Positions 1 through 13,100 of a DNA stretch of 64,000 bases are shown one piece after another. The translations under genes were made by a program, and so were the position numbers. Every line of letters starts with the position of its first letter. The first letter of the stretch is position 1. The notes beneath the pieces are model-generated. The model was not told the origin of the DNA, searched no databases, and worked only from the letters and a program-made list of their open reading frames with translations. Source of the stretch: Pleodorina starrii (lineage: Eukaryota; Chlorophyta; Chlorophyceae; Chlamydomonadales; Volvocaceae); contig BRXU01000019.1 of NCBI GenBank assembly GCA_030267565.1, forward strand, positions 1,290,501-1,354,500, written 5' to 3'.

Positions 1-154
1 TTATGAAAAGTTGGTTTTAAGCATTGAAGCGTTGCGCGACCATACGGTGGTCTACCTACCCACTTAACTTTCAGACAATAAGGCTATTAAATTTTAGCTT
101 GATTTCCAAGTTGCACGCACCTCGCCCGGTGCCTGCAGCAGCTAAGAGGGAACC
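1..154 (+). other. 5' flank and leader of the OEP61-like gene
   Basis: No coding segment could be supported here. The stretch precedes the first ATG of the OEP61-like gene and presumably contains its 5' UTR and part of the promoter. No TATA box is obvious. Confidence 0.5.
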
Positions 155-3100
155 ATGGACGCCAATATGATGAAATTTGCGATGGAACAAATGGTTAGTC
201 AATGTACAGCTATAAGAAAGGCCGCTTGGGTCGCAGCTGTCGCTGCTGCTTACCAAGGCGTTGTCGACTGATCTCGCACAGCGGAAAATGAACCCGGAGC
301 AGCTCCAAGAGATGATGCGGAACATGCCTTCAGATGCTATGGGGCAGGCGATGGCGCAGATGAAGGACATGAGGCCTGAGGACTGGGAGCGTGCCAAACA
401 GCAGATGGAGTCCATGGGCCCCGATGCAATTGCTCAGCAAGCGGCACAGGCGCAAGCCCAGTTGGCAGGTCGTACACAGTACGTCCTCAATGTACGTTGC
501 GCTGGCGCAAGGGGGGGTAATAGTGAGCACCGCGGGGGGGCCCGGTGGGAGGCTGGGAATGGGCCATGCGGAGTAAACGGGATTTGCACGCGAGCCGCGG
601 TGGGCGGCACGCCGCCGAGCACCACGTGCCGTACCTCCGTCATGGCGGCCAGGGAGGGCTGCGAGCCGTGCCACAGCTCGCGCCCGTCTTCGGGCAGGCA
701 GGAGTTGTCCACGGTGTTGGGGGTGATGCGACAAGGCTGAACATGAGGAGGGCATGCGCGGGGTCAAGCCCGGCGTGTAATTCTCGCCAGCCTGCCAGCC
801 AGCCAGCCAGCCCTTCCTGGCAAAACACGAGCCTCTTGTCGGGCGTGACTGCGTGCAGGCCAGCAACCAGCTCAAAGCCGAGGGCAACCAGCTGCACGGA
901 CGCGGGGCGTACAAGGAGGCCGTTGAGAAGTACGAGCGGGCCAAATCCAACGTAGAGTCCTTCACGGGCAAGGAGGCCAAGGACCTGGCGCGCGCGTGCA
1001 CGCTCAACCTCAGCAGCTGCTACCTCAACCTGAAGCAGTACGACAAGTGCGTGGAGCAGTGTAATCAGGTCCTCTCAGGTGAGGCAAGGAGCGCAACCAG
1101 GCGCCTCTTGGGCCCGAATCCAGGTCCACGGGTGTCACGTCTACGGTAACCCCTCACCTGGGGTGCGGGCTGAGGCATAGCAGCGTTCCGGGCACCTTTG
1201 ATCGGGAGCAGTGGGATTTCCACGGCGCGGCACCGCCAACATTTGGCACGCGCACACTGCATGGCGCCCACACAAACAAGAACCAACACACCGTCAAAGC
1301 ATGGCGCTCCCCGTGGCGGACTTGATTGGATGGGATCCGAGCGGCTGAGCCGCCTGCTACCACGCGGCAATGTCCCCCTCCGAGAGGCGAAGGCCGAGCG
1401 GACGGGCTTCAGGGCAGATGTCTCTGTTGGGCTTTGTCTTGGCCAGCGCGGAGGCGCCGACCTGGGCCCCTCCTGCCCCGACCTGTCCCCCTCCATCTCG
1501 GCCTGAGTCCGACGGAACCCCGCATGGCATACCGGATGTGGCCCGCAACCTGATGCTCCTGCGTCCTGCGGCCGCAGCGGAGGCGGACAACCTGAAGGCC
1601 CTCTACCGGCGAGGCCAGGCGTACCTGGGCTCCGGAGACTGCGTCAGCGCGGCGGCCGACCTGGAGCGGGCGCTGCGGCTGACTCTGGAGGCGGACCCCT
1701 CGCAAGCGCAGCCCATCCGGGAGAAGCTGCAGGAAGCCAAGGACCAGGTGGGCGCCCTGCGGGCCGCAGGCAAGCTGCCCCCGGCCGGCGCCGCGTCCAG
1801 CTCGAGCAAGGCCGCGCTGGCCCAGCCGGCGGCGGCGGCGGATGGCGCGAAGGCCAGCGCGCCGTTGGGAAGCGCGGAGGCCAGGGCTGCGTCCGCGGCG
1901 GCACCGGCGGCGGCGTCTGGCGGCAACGGCACCAGCGGCGCCACCAGCAGCGGACGCCCGGGTCCTGATCCGGAGATGATGGCCAGGGCGTCGGAGATGT
2001 TCCGGTCGAACCCGGACATGCTTAAGCAGGCGAGTGGGTACTGACCCGGTCGCTGGCGGCCGCTGGTGGCGGTCGTGGGCCGCCAAACTGCAATGAAACC
2101 CACGGCCCTGCGGGCCGGCGCGCGGTGGTCTCGCGTCGGCGCCCAAGGTTCATTGCGCCTGGCTGCCCTGGCCGCGTGTTCGCATGCCGTCATGCTGTCT
2201 GTCTGTCCGGGTGCTCACGGTGGCCTAGATGTGCATCAGTGGGGACATCAGTGGAGGGACAGGTCGCACCTGTCATAGGGAGGAGCCTGGGGTGGTGTAC
2301 CTTGCGGGTATCCGCTTCCAGCCAGCCGTAGGCCTGAACAGGTTGCCGCGAGAGGGCACTCGCGGAGCAGGCTGTCGCCAGCATGCGCGGCGCAGCGGCC
2401 CGTGGTAATATTCCGGCGGTTGTTGGTTGTTACCCAGTGGGCTCCAGTGGGCTCCGGGGGTGCTGTTTGGAACGCTGCTTGATGGTGTTTGCGGCGAACG
2501 CGCCGGCTGCAGCGGTCGCGCCTTGCCCCTCTCCCAAACCCTAAACCCCTGCCCCCACGCGCGCCTTCGCCCCCACCACCCGTCATCCTTCCTTCCTGCC
2601 AGGCTCAAGACATGATGCGCGGAATGAGCGACGAGCAGCTGCGTGGCATGGCCCGCCAGATGGGCGTGGACGTTTCGCCGGAGGTGATGCGCGGCGGGCT
2701 CGGGAACATGGACCCGGAGGTGATGGCCAAAGTGGCGCAGCTGCAGGTGCGGGGGTGAGGGGCGGGGCGGGGCGGGGGGCGGAGCGGCCTGGCTGGACTG
2801 GGGGCTCGTGCAAGACTGCAGGGGGCCTAGTAGGGAACAACCTTCGCGGACCGGCCGGCATCAAAGTACAGTTACCAAAGTTACGGGGCTGCAGGCGAAT
2901 GACACTGGGAGGGGGGGCGTGTGGGGCGCGTGTGGGGTTAGCTGCGCGAATGCTTTGTAAACGGGCCGGCATGCGTGCATGTGAACGAGGCTGCTGCATG
3001 GTTGGGTGTGGAATGGGCACGTGCACGTGGCAGGGCAACATGGCAGAACGGGGCGTGGGAGGCGGGAAGAGCGGGTCGGTCTTAGCAGCTGGATGAGAGC

Positions 3101-4958
3101 GGGGATATGGGGATAAGCCGTCCTTTCTGTTGTACTGCGCTCGAGGCGCTGCCGTTCCGCGGCGTTATGTCCTGTTGGCGGTTGCTGTGGCAGCCAGGCC
3201 TGCCCGGAGGCGGGCGTATAGGAAAGGCAACACCGGGGTCTGGACTGCTCACGAGCGGACCTTTCTTGCCGGCACGGCACACCGTACGATGTCGTTCAGG
3301 CTGAGCTGCCGCCGGATCTCCGCGGCGCCGAGGCGGCCCGGAACCCGGAGAACATGAAGCGGCTGGCGGACCTGATGGCGAAGAAGCCCGAGATGGCAGC
3401 AACTATGGGTCAGGTACTAAGGGGACCGCAGGGAACCGTCCGTAGGCATACCGGGGTTTGCTTGGGGGAGGGGCGCGGTTGCGTGGAGGCCGGGGCCGAG
3501 AGCCTGAAAGCTCGCGCCGGCCAAGCGCTGGCAGCCGGGGGTTGTAACAGTTGCAATTCGAAGTTGATACCACCACTGGTTGCAGCCACCAGGCAGCAAG
3601 ATAGCCAAAGCAGTGATACCCAGGGAGCAGCACCTGGGTGTCGCGGTTCACGAGTGTCGCGGTTCACCGCACTGCGAACAGCACCGGCCGCCACGGATGG
3701 TGCGGCTGAGCGAGCGCTTGCTGCGCCTTTCTGGAGGGCGGGGCGGGTCTTGGAGGCCTAGACGTTGATGCCCGTTGCGGTGCGACTGCACGCCCCATGC
3801 CCTGCACGGCGATGGCGTCTTTCACCTGGCGCGGTGAGAGATCCTTGACAGCCTGGCCGCTTCGTCCGGTCGCCTGTGCCCGCTGCTCTGCCCCCCGTCC
3901 AGATGCTGTCCTCCTTGGAGCCGGAGAAGCTGCAGGAGATGTCGCGGGCAGCGGGCCTCCCGCCGGGCATGACCATTACGCCGGAGATGGCCAAGGCGGC
4001 GGCCGAGAGCTTTAAGAACATGTCTCCACAGGAGGTGCAGGAGGCCATACAGACCGTCACCAAGATGCAGCAGCAGCAGCCGTCGGTCCCCGCGGCGGCC
4101 TCGTCCTCAAGCCGCGCGTCCAGCACCGCGGCGGCGAGCACCAGCGGGCGGGATGCCGCCGCCGACGCCAGCCCCGCCTCAGCGTTGCCGGTGGCGGGCA
4201 TGCCGCCGGTTGACCCGCGGGTCGCTGCGGACATGCTGGCGGCGATGAGCCCGGAGCAGCTGGCATCCATGTCCAAGATGGTCCCCGGAATGGAACAGGT
4301 GCAGCTCACGCCGGAGATGGCCAAGATGGCGGCGGAGATGATGAAGGGCATGACGGCAGAGGACGTTGCACGGATGCATGAGATGGCGGCGGCGATGCAG
4401 GGCGCCGGCAGAGGCGCCGCTGCCGCTGCCAGCGGCTCCGGCGCCGGCTCCGCCGGCATGGCGGCGGCAGCGGCGGCGGCCGGAGGCTTCTCGCCGGAGA
4501 TGGCGACGGCGGCGTCGGAGATGATGAAGAACATGCGCCCCGAGGACATTTCTCGGATGCAGGAGATGGCGGCAAAGATGGGCATGGGCGGCGCCGCCGG
4601 CCCCGCCGGCATGCCGGGCGCGGGTCCGGACGGCGGCATGTCTGCCATGTTATCCGACCCCAAGATGATCGAGTCGGCGGTGCGCATGATGAAGAGCATG
4701 GACCCGGAGGCGATGGCGTCCATGATGGTCTCCAGCGGCATGTGCCGCGACCGCGCGCAGGCGGAGGCGATGGCGCGCCAGATGTCCAGCCTGACGGACA
4801 CGCAGCTGAACATGATGGTGCGGACGGCCACCGCCGTGCAGAGCGCGCGCGCGGCCGGCGGGCGGGCGCTGGCGTGGGCGCGGGCGAACGCCTGGCTGGT
4901 GGCGGCGTTGATTGTGCTGGTGCTGGCGCTGCTGCTGCGGTGGCTCGGATACATGTGA
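155..4958 (+). CDS. OEP61: OEP61/TPR7-like chloroplast outer-envelope TPR protein
   Basis: Seven exons join in frame to 744 residues: 155-193, 282-491, 859-1078, 1578-2029, 2603-2746, 3300-3413, 3903-4958. The N-terminus is Met-rich (MNPEQLQEMMRNM, KDMRPEDWERAKQQM) as in plant OEP61. Residues about 84-200 form a TPR clamp (NQLKAEGNQLHGRGAY, then NLKALYRRGQAY). The second half carries repeated Met-rich STI1-like helices (PEMAKMAAEMMKGM, PEMATAASEMMKNM). The protein ends in a hydrophobic tail (VAALIVLVLALLLRWLGYM), a tail anchor. In plants OEP61 is a chaperone (Hsp70) docking receptor for precursors at the chloroplast or ER surface; that role here is inferred by family. The protein is much longer than I recall for plant OEP61 (about 550 residues). 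The intron after 2029 fits frame only with a GC donor (CAG|GCGAGT). Confidence 0.85.
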
Positions 4959-7126
4959 AGTGTGTTGAGGCCGAGTTGGTGGCGGGTTTGAAGGGGGGTG
5001 TTGTGGGCTATGGGCAGAGTGGGAGAGGGGTTGGGGGCTGTTGTGGCCGGGGAGGAGTACCGGTATTCTGTGGCAAGCAAAGGAGTCGTATGGGACAGGG
5101 CTCGAATTCTTTTGACTGGCAGGTGGAGTTTGGTGGTGAGTGAGTGGCTGATGAAAGCTTGACCCCGTTGTAGTTTGCATCATTGAAAGGTGCAGGATGT
5201 GCCGCGGGCGACTGTTTCTAGGGCATGCTCTTCTTGAAGGGGTTGAACGGGCGATCCGATTTACAGCATTGGTGATTGTGTCGCGTGAGTGCTGTGCAAG
5301 CATGTCTCATACTTATCAGGGTCGGTTGGGGGCACCCACGCTGACGGTCGCGAACGGAACCGAACGGAACACAAGTGCGGTGTGCTGCACAACTTTATAG
5401 CCTTTGGAGGCCGCACTGGTCAACTGTAACGCGGTTTATACTGTGCGGCATGCACGCATGGTACTCATGCCCTGAATGTCCAACTTTCACCAAGGCACGG
5501 CACGGCACGCCGGCAGGGAACGTGAGCGCGCGTACCCTCGTGTAACGCTCCGCCACTGGAACTCCGACCTCAAGACACACACGTCCTTGACACAAGCAGC
5601 GAGCGCTTCTAGCAGCCACAAGCGCCGTAAACAAGATTTCCCCCCGCTCCCATGCCCAGCTGCCATCCAAAGGTCTGCACCATGGCGGCGGTGTATCCTG
5701 TTAGTACGGTGGCCACATGACGCAACATCGCTACATCCACACGGGAAAGGCGGCCCCGACGGCGCCGAGCCTCTTGATGGGGCCGCCACACGGTTTCAGC
5801 AACTCCATCCGCCCCTACATGCGCAGCTTCCGGAGGCAGCTCTCGAAGGCAGTGCAGCCCAGGGAGCCACCCGGACATCCCGCACACCCCTCCATGTCGC
5901 GGACATCACCTCTGCGGTGCAGCTCCGGTCGCCCGGACGATTGGCACGATGGCGCCGTACCGTACGTGGAGGGGCCCCACTCTGTCCCCCTCAGGGAGGC
6001 GCCATGTCGTGGAGCAACGCGCCGCAGCGCGGCGCCGTTTCTCGAGCTGGACGCCAACAGCTGTTGGACACTGCATGCGGCACCGAAGACCCACGAAGAC
6101 CCACGAAGACCAGCCGGCCCTCGGCCATTCAGCTTTGGGCGGTGCGGAACCGGATTCGACTGGGTGGATTGGGTGGCCGAGCGGGCTCGGAACACGGGCG
6201 CCAACTCTGCCTTCGCAGCCTTTGTCCTTTGTGGAAAGGCGCGATTGGGCTTCATCCGGTGACGGCGGTGCGGCCTGCTGTATCCCAGTGTTGCGGCTGT
6301 ATCCGCACTCTGCGGTCGTTGCTTGAAGATGCTGCCGTTGCGGTCGACGGCCTTGGGGGTACAATTCCGGCCTGGGCGCCCCCACGTGCCGCAAGGGCGG
6401 TGGCTCTCTCTCGAGCAATGGGAGCAGACAGAACGGGTGAAAGAGAGCGCGGCGGCCGTGGGCCGCTGGGGCGAGGAGCGCGGCGCGGCCATCGTTGCTG
6501 TACCACGAAATGTAGAGGGCGAGAGCGCCAACCTAGGAACCTCGCGTGCACATCCAGTACCGATATGAGGCGCCGGGGTACGAAGAGGGACCGGCACCCG
6601 CACAGGGCCCTTGATGCGTCTCGCGAAGCAAGGGGGACCTATATCCCTTCCGCAGTCGTCGGCCGCCGCCACCACCGCCTGCAGCCCTGCCACGTCCGCG
6701 CCAGCCGCATGTGCTGCGGCCCGCCGTCGGCAACGTCCGCCTCCTGACCCCGACAGCCACCGCTCTCCGGGAGGTGAGCAAGCGCCATGTCGCCAGCGCA
6801 CCTACATGCCGGCGATTGCGTGTGTTCACCTGGCGAGGCAGGCACGCGCGCTGGCCCACCGCAGCACGCGGTCTCGAGGCTCGCGCGATGACTGGCCGCC
6901 TCGTCGGCGCGGCGAGCCGCTGCCTTCTGCTGACCGGCGCCGCCACCACCGCTGCAGGTAGACGGGGCACATAAGGGACATAACCTCCGGGCGCTGGGCG
7001 GGAGGGCGGGCAGCGGCGCACTGGAGGCGGCGTTGTGCCCACCCGCCGTCCGGGCGTGTGCTTAGCCCGGTCCGACGGCGATCCTGGCACCGCCTTTCCG
7101 CGATTCCAGACTGTCCGTGCTTCAGC
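4959..7126. other. Convergent 3' regions of OEP61-like gene and UPF1
   Basis: The interval holds the 3' UTR of the OEP61-like gene and, on the minus strand, the presumed long 3' UTR of UPF1. Long open frames exist on both strands (for example 5476-6747 plus and 5815-6801 minus). They overlap each other, look compositional and match nothing I recognise. I find no minus-strand TGTAA between 5430 and 7126; the nearest one (plus TTACA, 5261-5265) would make the two transcripts overlap. Confidence 0.5.
5425..5429 (+). terminator. TGTAA polyadenylation signal of the OEP61-like gene
   Basis: This is the first TGTAA, the green-algal polyadenylation signal, that I find after the stop at 4958. It gives a 3' UTR of about 470 nt. 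Confidence 0.5.
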
Positions 7127-10100
7127 TCACCGGTCCTGCGCAGGGAAGGACAGAGAGGCGACAAATCGTTGAATTGCTCTCCACGCGACAGGACCCAGGA
7201 GGCGTAAGCTCCCGGGAAGGGAAACGCAAGAGGGGCGGCGCGCGGGAGACAAGCGGTAGGCAGACCCAGCCTGGCTGACTGGGTTCCCAGACTCGCAGGC
7301 AGCCGGCTACATGATGCGCCGGTGCATGCACCATATCCCACGCTTCGCAGCCGCCTCCACATCCGGGCTCCCGAAGCCACCTATATGGAATCCACCACGG
7401 CACGACGCTGCCGCATCCTTTCCCGCCCCCTCCTATCCACGCGCCCACCCACCTGCGTGGCCCCCCCGAAGCCCCCGTAGTACTCCCCCGTCGCCGCGTC
7501 CAGGAACTGCGTCTCATTGAAGCCCTGACTGAGCAGGAAGCTGTCCATCTGGCTGTTGAAGTCGTCCGCGCCGCCGCCCAGGCCGTAGCTCGTCTGACTG
7601 AACTCCGCCGTGAAACCGTACGGCAGCCCCGCCGCGCGGCCGGCGCCGGCGGCTCCGGTCCCCGCGCCGCCGGGCAGCTGCGAGGCCAGCTGCGTGGCGG
7701 GCAGGTCCTGGGTGGCGCCACCGGCGCCGGTGGCGGGCTGTGTGTAGAGCGGCCCGGGCAGGGAGAGGTCCGAGGTGGCGGTCTGGGAGGCGGCGGATGC
7801 GTCGGGTCGGCTGCTGCCCGGTGCGCCCTGGGAGCAGAGGAGGGGTCGTGTGTCGAGGGGCGGGAGCCGAAGGGGACGTGATGATGGGAGCGCAGCATGG
7901 AGCGGGTCAAGGGGAGGGCAGGGGCGGTGTGAGGAAGTGGCAACCGCGGGATGCCGGCCTTGACCGGTGGATACCGCAGCCGGAGACGGGACGCGTGCCA
8001 ACTGCCAAGCCTCAGGGCGGCCCAGTCGACGGGGATGAGGTCAAGAATCCGGTTGGGGAAATGGGCCGGCTTTGGCAGGTGCATGCGCGCGTGTGCGTGT
8101 GCGTGTGTGTGCGTGTGTGTGTCCGAACCGACTTCGAGCGCGCCGTGTCGAAGTCGGTTCGCCGCCAGCGACTGCCACCAGCGACGCATCGACAAAGAAA
8201 CCAAGCAAAGCCAAAAGCAGCGAAACCTGAGCAACCTGCCAACCGCCCGGCAATGAGATTTCGTAACTCCGGCGACCACGCCGTGCACACAAATGTGCGC
8301 TCCCACACGGGGAACGACATCCGTCCATGCCAGATCCTTCGCGGGGAGCTGCGCCGCGCCTTTCCCCCTCTACACCTCCCCTAAAGCTATTAAACCTTAA
8401 AACCTTAAAACCCTAACGCCCCCTCCCACACACATACACATTCATTACCCACCTTTGGGCGCCCGTTGGCCGTCGGGATGCTGTAGGTGGGCATTGCGAA
8501 CGGCATGAACGTCTGCGTCGAGCCTTTGCCCGCGCCCAGCGACCCGGCGCCCGCGGCAACGCCGCCGCCCAGCCGCCCGGCCGCCGCCGCCGCTGCGGCC
8601 CCGGCGGCGCCAGCGGCGGCGCGCCCCGAGTACCGCATGCTGCCGCTGGCGCCGCCGACGCCGGTCGCCGCGCCGGCGGAGGTCCCTGCGGCCATCGCCG
8701 CCGCGCCCATGCCACCGCCCTGCATTCCCAGCAGCTGCTGCGCCGAGCTGCTGGCCTGGAGCTGCTGCAGAGACGACGAGGAGGAGGAGGAGGGCGGCGG
8801 CGGTGGGGCCTTGCTGGGCAGCGGGTCGCCCACCTTGTCCGGCGGCTGGTAGCGGTTGGTGGTCAGGGAGCCGATGCCGAACGAGCCGCGGTCGAAGACC
8901 TGCAGCAGACACGGCGCCAAACGCGGCTCACTTCGGCTCATCAGCTTCACCCGCAGGCGGTGCCGTGCGGTGCGGTTCGACAACTCGGCATGGTGGGCGG
9001 GTGGATGGATGGGTGGATGGGCGGTATCTACGCAAGCAAGCAATGCCGCTTTTTCGCGACTTTCATGGCCCAAATCTCGACGGCTTCCTGTCTCGCCCTC
9101 GCTCTCTCCACCCACCCAATCACAAGCCCAAGCCCTTACAACCCCTGCCCCTCCTCCCACCCATCCGGACACGCCCGCCTCCGCCGCCGCCTCCACCACC
9201 GCCCCCACCACCTCCTCCTCCTCCTCCTCGCCCCCTCACCCTCTTGGGCTTGTGCAGCTGCACCATTGACGGCTTGAGGTTGGTGAGCGGTCCCTCCACC
9301 AGACACCCGCTCTCCTTGAAGTACTGCAGCAGACTGTTCCACAGCGGCTGCCGCGACAGCACGCGCGGGTTGCCCAGCACCACCAGCCCGTAGCGCGCGC
9401 GTGTGAGCGCCACGTTGAGGCGGCGCGGGTCGGACAGGAAGCCGATGGAGGAGTGCTCGTTGGAGCGCACGCAGGACAACACGATGATGTCCTTCTCGCG
9501 GCCCTGGAAGGCGTCCACGCTGGAGACCTGGGGGACACACCACAGGACACACAACACATGACACGAGGTGAGGTGAGGTGAGGTGAGGTGAGGTGAGGTG
9601 AGGTGAGGTGAGGTGAGGTGAGGTGAGGTGAGGTGAGGTGAGGTGAGGTGAGGTGAGGTGAGGAAGGAGAAGGAGAAGAACGGGAGTGCAGCGAGCGTGC
9701 GTGTGGTTGAGGTGTTGAACTGTTGAGGGCAGCGGGTGTGTGCGGGTGCGGGTGAGGGCAACGATGTCTCGATGAGGCGGACAGACGCAGGGGGGAATGG
9801 AGATGAGGAGGAGAAAAACTACATTTCGACGAAGGGGAAAGGAGGAGTTGGGCCATGTGACAGGCATGGGAGCGGCCGCTGCGGTACCTCCCCGTGATTA
9901 CGACCCCCCTCCCCTCCCCTCCCGTTGCGCACCCACCCACCCACCCACCCACCCACCCACCCACCCACCCACCCACCCACCCACCCACCCACCCACCCAC
10001 CCACCCACCCACCCACCCACCCACCCAGCCAGCCAGCCACCCACCTCAATCTCCTTGTACAGGTCCTGCCGCATGGCCCCGTTGCGCACCATCACCGACA

Positions 10101-13100
10101 CCACGTGCGCGCGCTGCCCCTCGTACGGCGTGATGACACCGATCTGTGACCCCCAAACCAAAACCCGCCAACGAGCGGAAGGGCGGAAGGGAACACGTTC
10201 GCGGTGCGGCATGAGGACAGGGACGGGAGAGGGGGAGCCGGGCGACGCGGCTGGGCATCAGCGGTGGGGCCACAGCCACCATTCATTCGGGAAGCGGTTC
10301 AGCAGCGTCGGGCCGGCCCTGACCGCCATCCCGGTACCGTATCGCCAGGAGCGATTTCGCCAGGGAGCAACGCGCAGCCGGCAGCCGCACGTGGCCCCTA
10401 TAGAGCGATGGACTGTATGTCAGTATGGGGCAGCAGCAACCAGGCAGCAGCAGGTTGCGCGGCAAGGCGGCAGCGCTCCCGACAGCATACACAGCACCGT
10501 GGCACAAGCAAAACCCGCCCGCCGGCACTAGTCAATACCGTCACCGCCGCCGTCTCCAGCCTTGACGCGCTTCGTGTGTGTGGGGGGGGGGCAAGCTCCT
10601 CCCTGGCCCCGAACAGAGCGCCCGGAGGCCGGCCGCGCGCCCAAATGGCGCAGAGCTGACGCCCCTCTCGCAAAGTGCGGGGGCACACGAGGCGTGTTGG
10701 CGCCGACGGCAACGCCTCCCGCCCCGCCTTGCGCGCGACCCCGCAGGCCGGCCCCCATGCGCGTCTCAGCTCTCAGGCGGTGACTACAGGTGCAGGCGCC
10801 CGTTCTTCCTTTCTTCCTTTCTTTCTTTCCTGCCTGCGCCCCCGCCGCCTGACCTCCGTCAGCCCGCCCGACCGGACGGACCGGACCATTCGAAGCCGCC
10901 GCCCCGAAGCCCCGGCCCCCGCACCCACGCACGCACGCACACACGCACGCACGCGCCCGCCCACCCACCTGCGCGGGCGTCATGCCGTTCTGCAGGAAGC
11001 GCGTCACCACCTTCTCCACCGCCGCCGCCTCAGTCCGGTTCAGGTAGGAGGTGCCTGGGGAGGGCCCGCGGGGGGCCGAGCGGGTGGAGGGGGGCACACA
11101 GCAACGGTGCCGTATTTGCAATCGCTGACGCAAAGCCGACTTTGCAGGGTCCTGTAATCATGATTGCACAAAGCCACACCCGGGCGACACAAACTCTCCG
11201 CCGACGGGCTGCGCTCCCTTGCCTTCTCCGCGCCCTTCACACGTCCTCCTCCCAATCCTTTCCTCCCTTTCCCTGCCTTCCTCTCCCTTGCCCTCTTCTT
11301 ACCCCCCCCCCACGAGCTCCGGCCTATACGTGGATAACCCCCCACGCCTCTCTCACCGCTGGCGCTGATCTCCTCCGCGCCCAGCTGTACCCAGAACATC
11401 ATCGGCTTGTCGGGGTTGTGCCAGGGGAAGTCGACACCCGCCAGGCGCCGCTCGCCCATGCCGGTGCCGTTTTGCAGCGTGCCCTCGTAAAAGGTGTTGG
11501 AGGGGAACTCGGAGAGGCAGGGGTGCATTCGGTACTGCACCTGCAGCCGGATGGGCTTGACCCCCAGCAGCCGCAGCCGCTCAAACAGGGACTGGCACAG
11601 ACCCGCCTCGGCGGCCTTCTTGCACATGATGACGGGGCCCAGCTGGCAGTGGTCGCCGACCAGGATCACCTGAGCAGACCCACGGGTCGGTTGGGGCGGT
11701 GGGTCGGCGGGGAGTGGGAGAGAGGTTGGTTGGGGGTAAGGGGGAAGCGTCACAGGAGGCAAAGAAAAGGGGGTTGGTGAAATGAGGCAACGACGGGGCA
11801 AGCCGACTGGCTGACACATGAGTACGACAGCTGTCCCAAAGAGATCTCCAAGGATAGCGACTGGAGCGTTGGCGGTGGTAAAAGCTCCCACTCGCAGGGA
11901 GGCTGGGGGCGGCGTTGGCATTAAAAGAATTGCCGCAGCGAAGTGGGGTCGGGGATGGGATGGACGGGTGGACGTGAGGGGATTGAGGGGGCAGGATACC
12001 TTCCATATCCCGAGTTGAGCCTTTGTGGGTGGGGGTTTTAGAAGGGAGCAACGGCCGCCCGCTTCCCTGTCCCGTCCCGTCCCGTCCGCGCCCAGAATAC
12101 CCATCCCCCCCCACCCACGCCCCCACCCTCCCACCTGCTTCGCCCCAAGCACCATTGGAATGAGGCACTCGGACTCCGCCGCCTGAGTGCTCTCGTCAAT
12201 CAACACCTGAAGCGGGAAAACACACACACACACACGCACACCCCCTCAAACGTGGAAGTGATTCCGGGGTGGCGCAGGAATCGAATGGGAGGGTATACGG
12301 GTACTTGAAGGAGGACCGCCGCAGCTGGCTAAGGAAGGAAGGCCCAAGGAGATGGATGCGAGGGCGGGGGAAGGGGGAGGTGCAGTCGCAACACGCGAAA
12401 ACGGAGTTGCCAACCGAGGCCGCGCTCTCACTAAACAGGCGGAACCCATCCCAACCCGCGCAGAATGCAACGCACCCACCCAACGCGCTCAATCGCGCGC
12501 ATCCACAGCACCTAAGCGCTGCTGCAGCTACTGCTGCAAAGCGTCCTCAACACCGGGCCCAATTACAACCCCCGGTCCCCGGCCTCAGTTCCTTGGCCCC
12601 AGTTCCATCGCCGCGATTCGCCTTCGTGTACCGGCCCCCGGGGCCGCGCCACCCTCCCCTCCCCCCCCTTCCGTCCTCCGTCCCGCCCCTTCCCGCCCCG
12701 CCCCGCTCACGTGCTGAAAGCGGAAGTTCGACAGCCGCGGGTCTCCCGCGCCCACGCACGTGGTGCACACCACGTCCGCGTTCTCCAGCACCTCCATCTC
12801 CAGCCGCCGCCGCAGGCTCTTGAGCTCCTTCTCGTCCGATGCGTTCAGGCCCCCCTGCGCGCCACGCAGCGCCAGCAGCTTGCGCAGCCGTTCGCCCTCG
12901 GGAACCGCCATGTGGGTCACCTGCGGGAGAGGGCCGCCGTGTGCGGTTGTGGGCGTATTGCGGGGGAGTGCTGTGGGGTGGGTGTGTTGTGGGCATATTG
13001 TGGGCGTATAGTGGGCGTGCTGTGGGTTGGGCGTGTTGTTCCGGTTGCTGTCCCGGTTGCAACAGTGGGTGGGTTCCAGACCCTCGTTGGAAGGGTGCAG

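Noticed and set aside
5476..6747. 423-codon plus-strand open frame between OEP61 and UPF1
   Set aside because: No ATG context, domain or compositional signal; a long minus frame overlaps it. It fits a GC-rich non-coding 3' region better.
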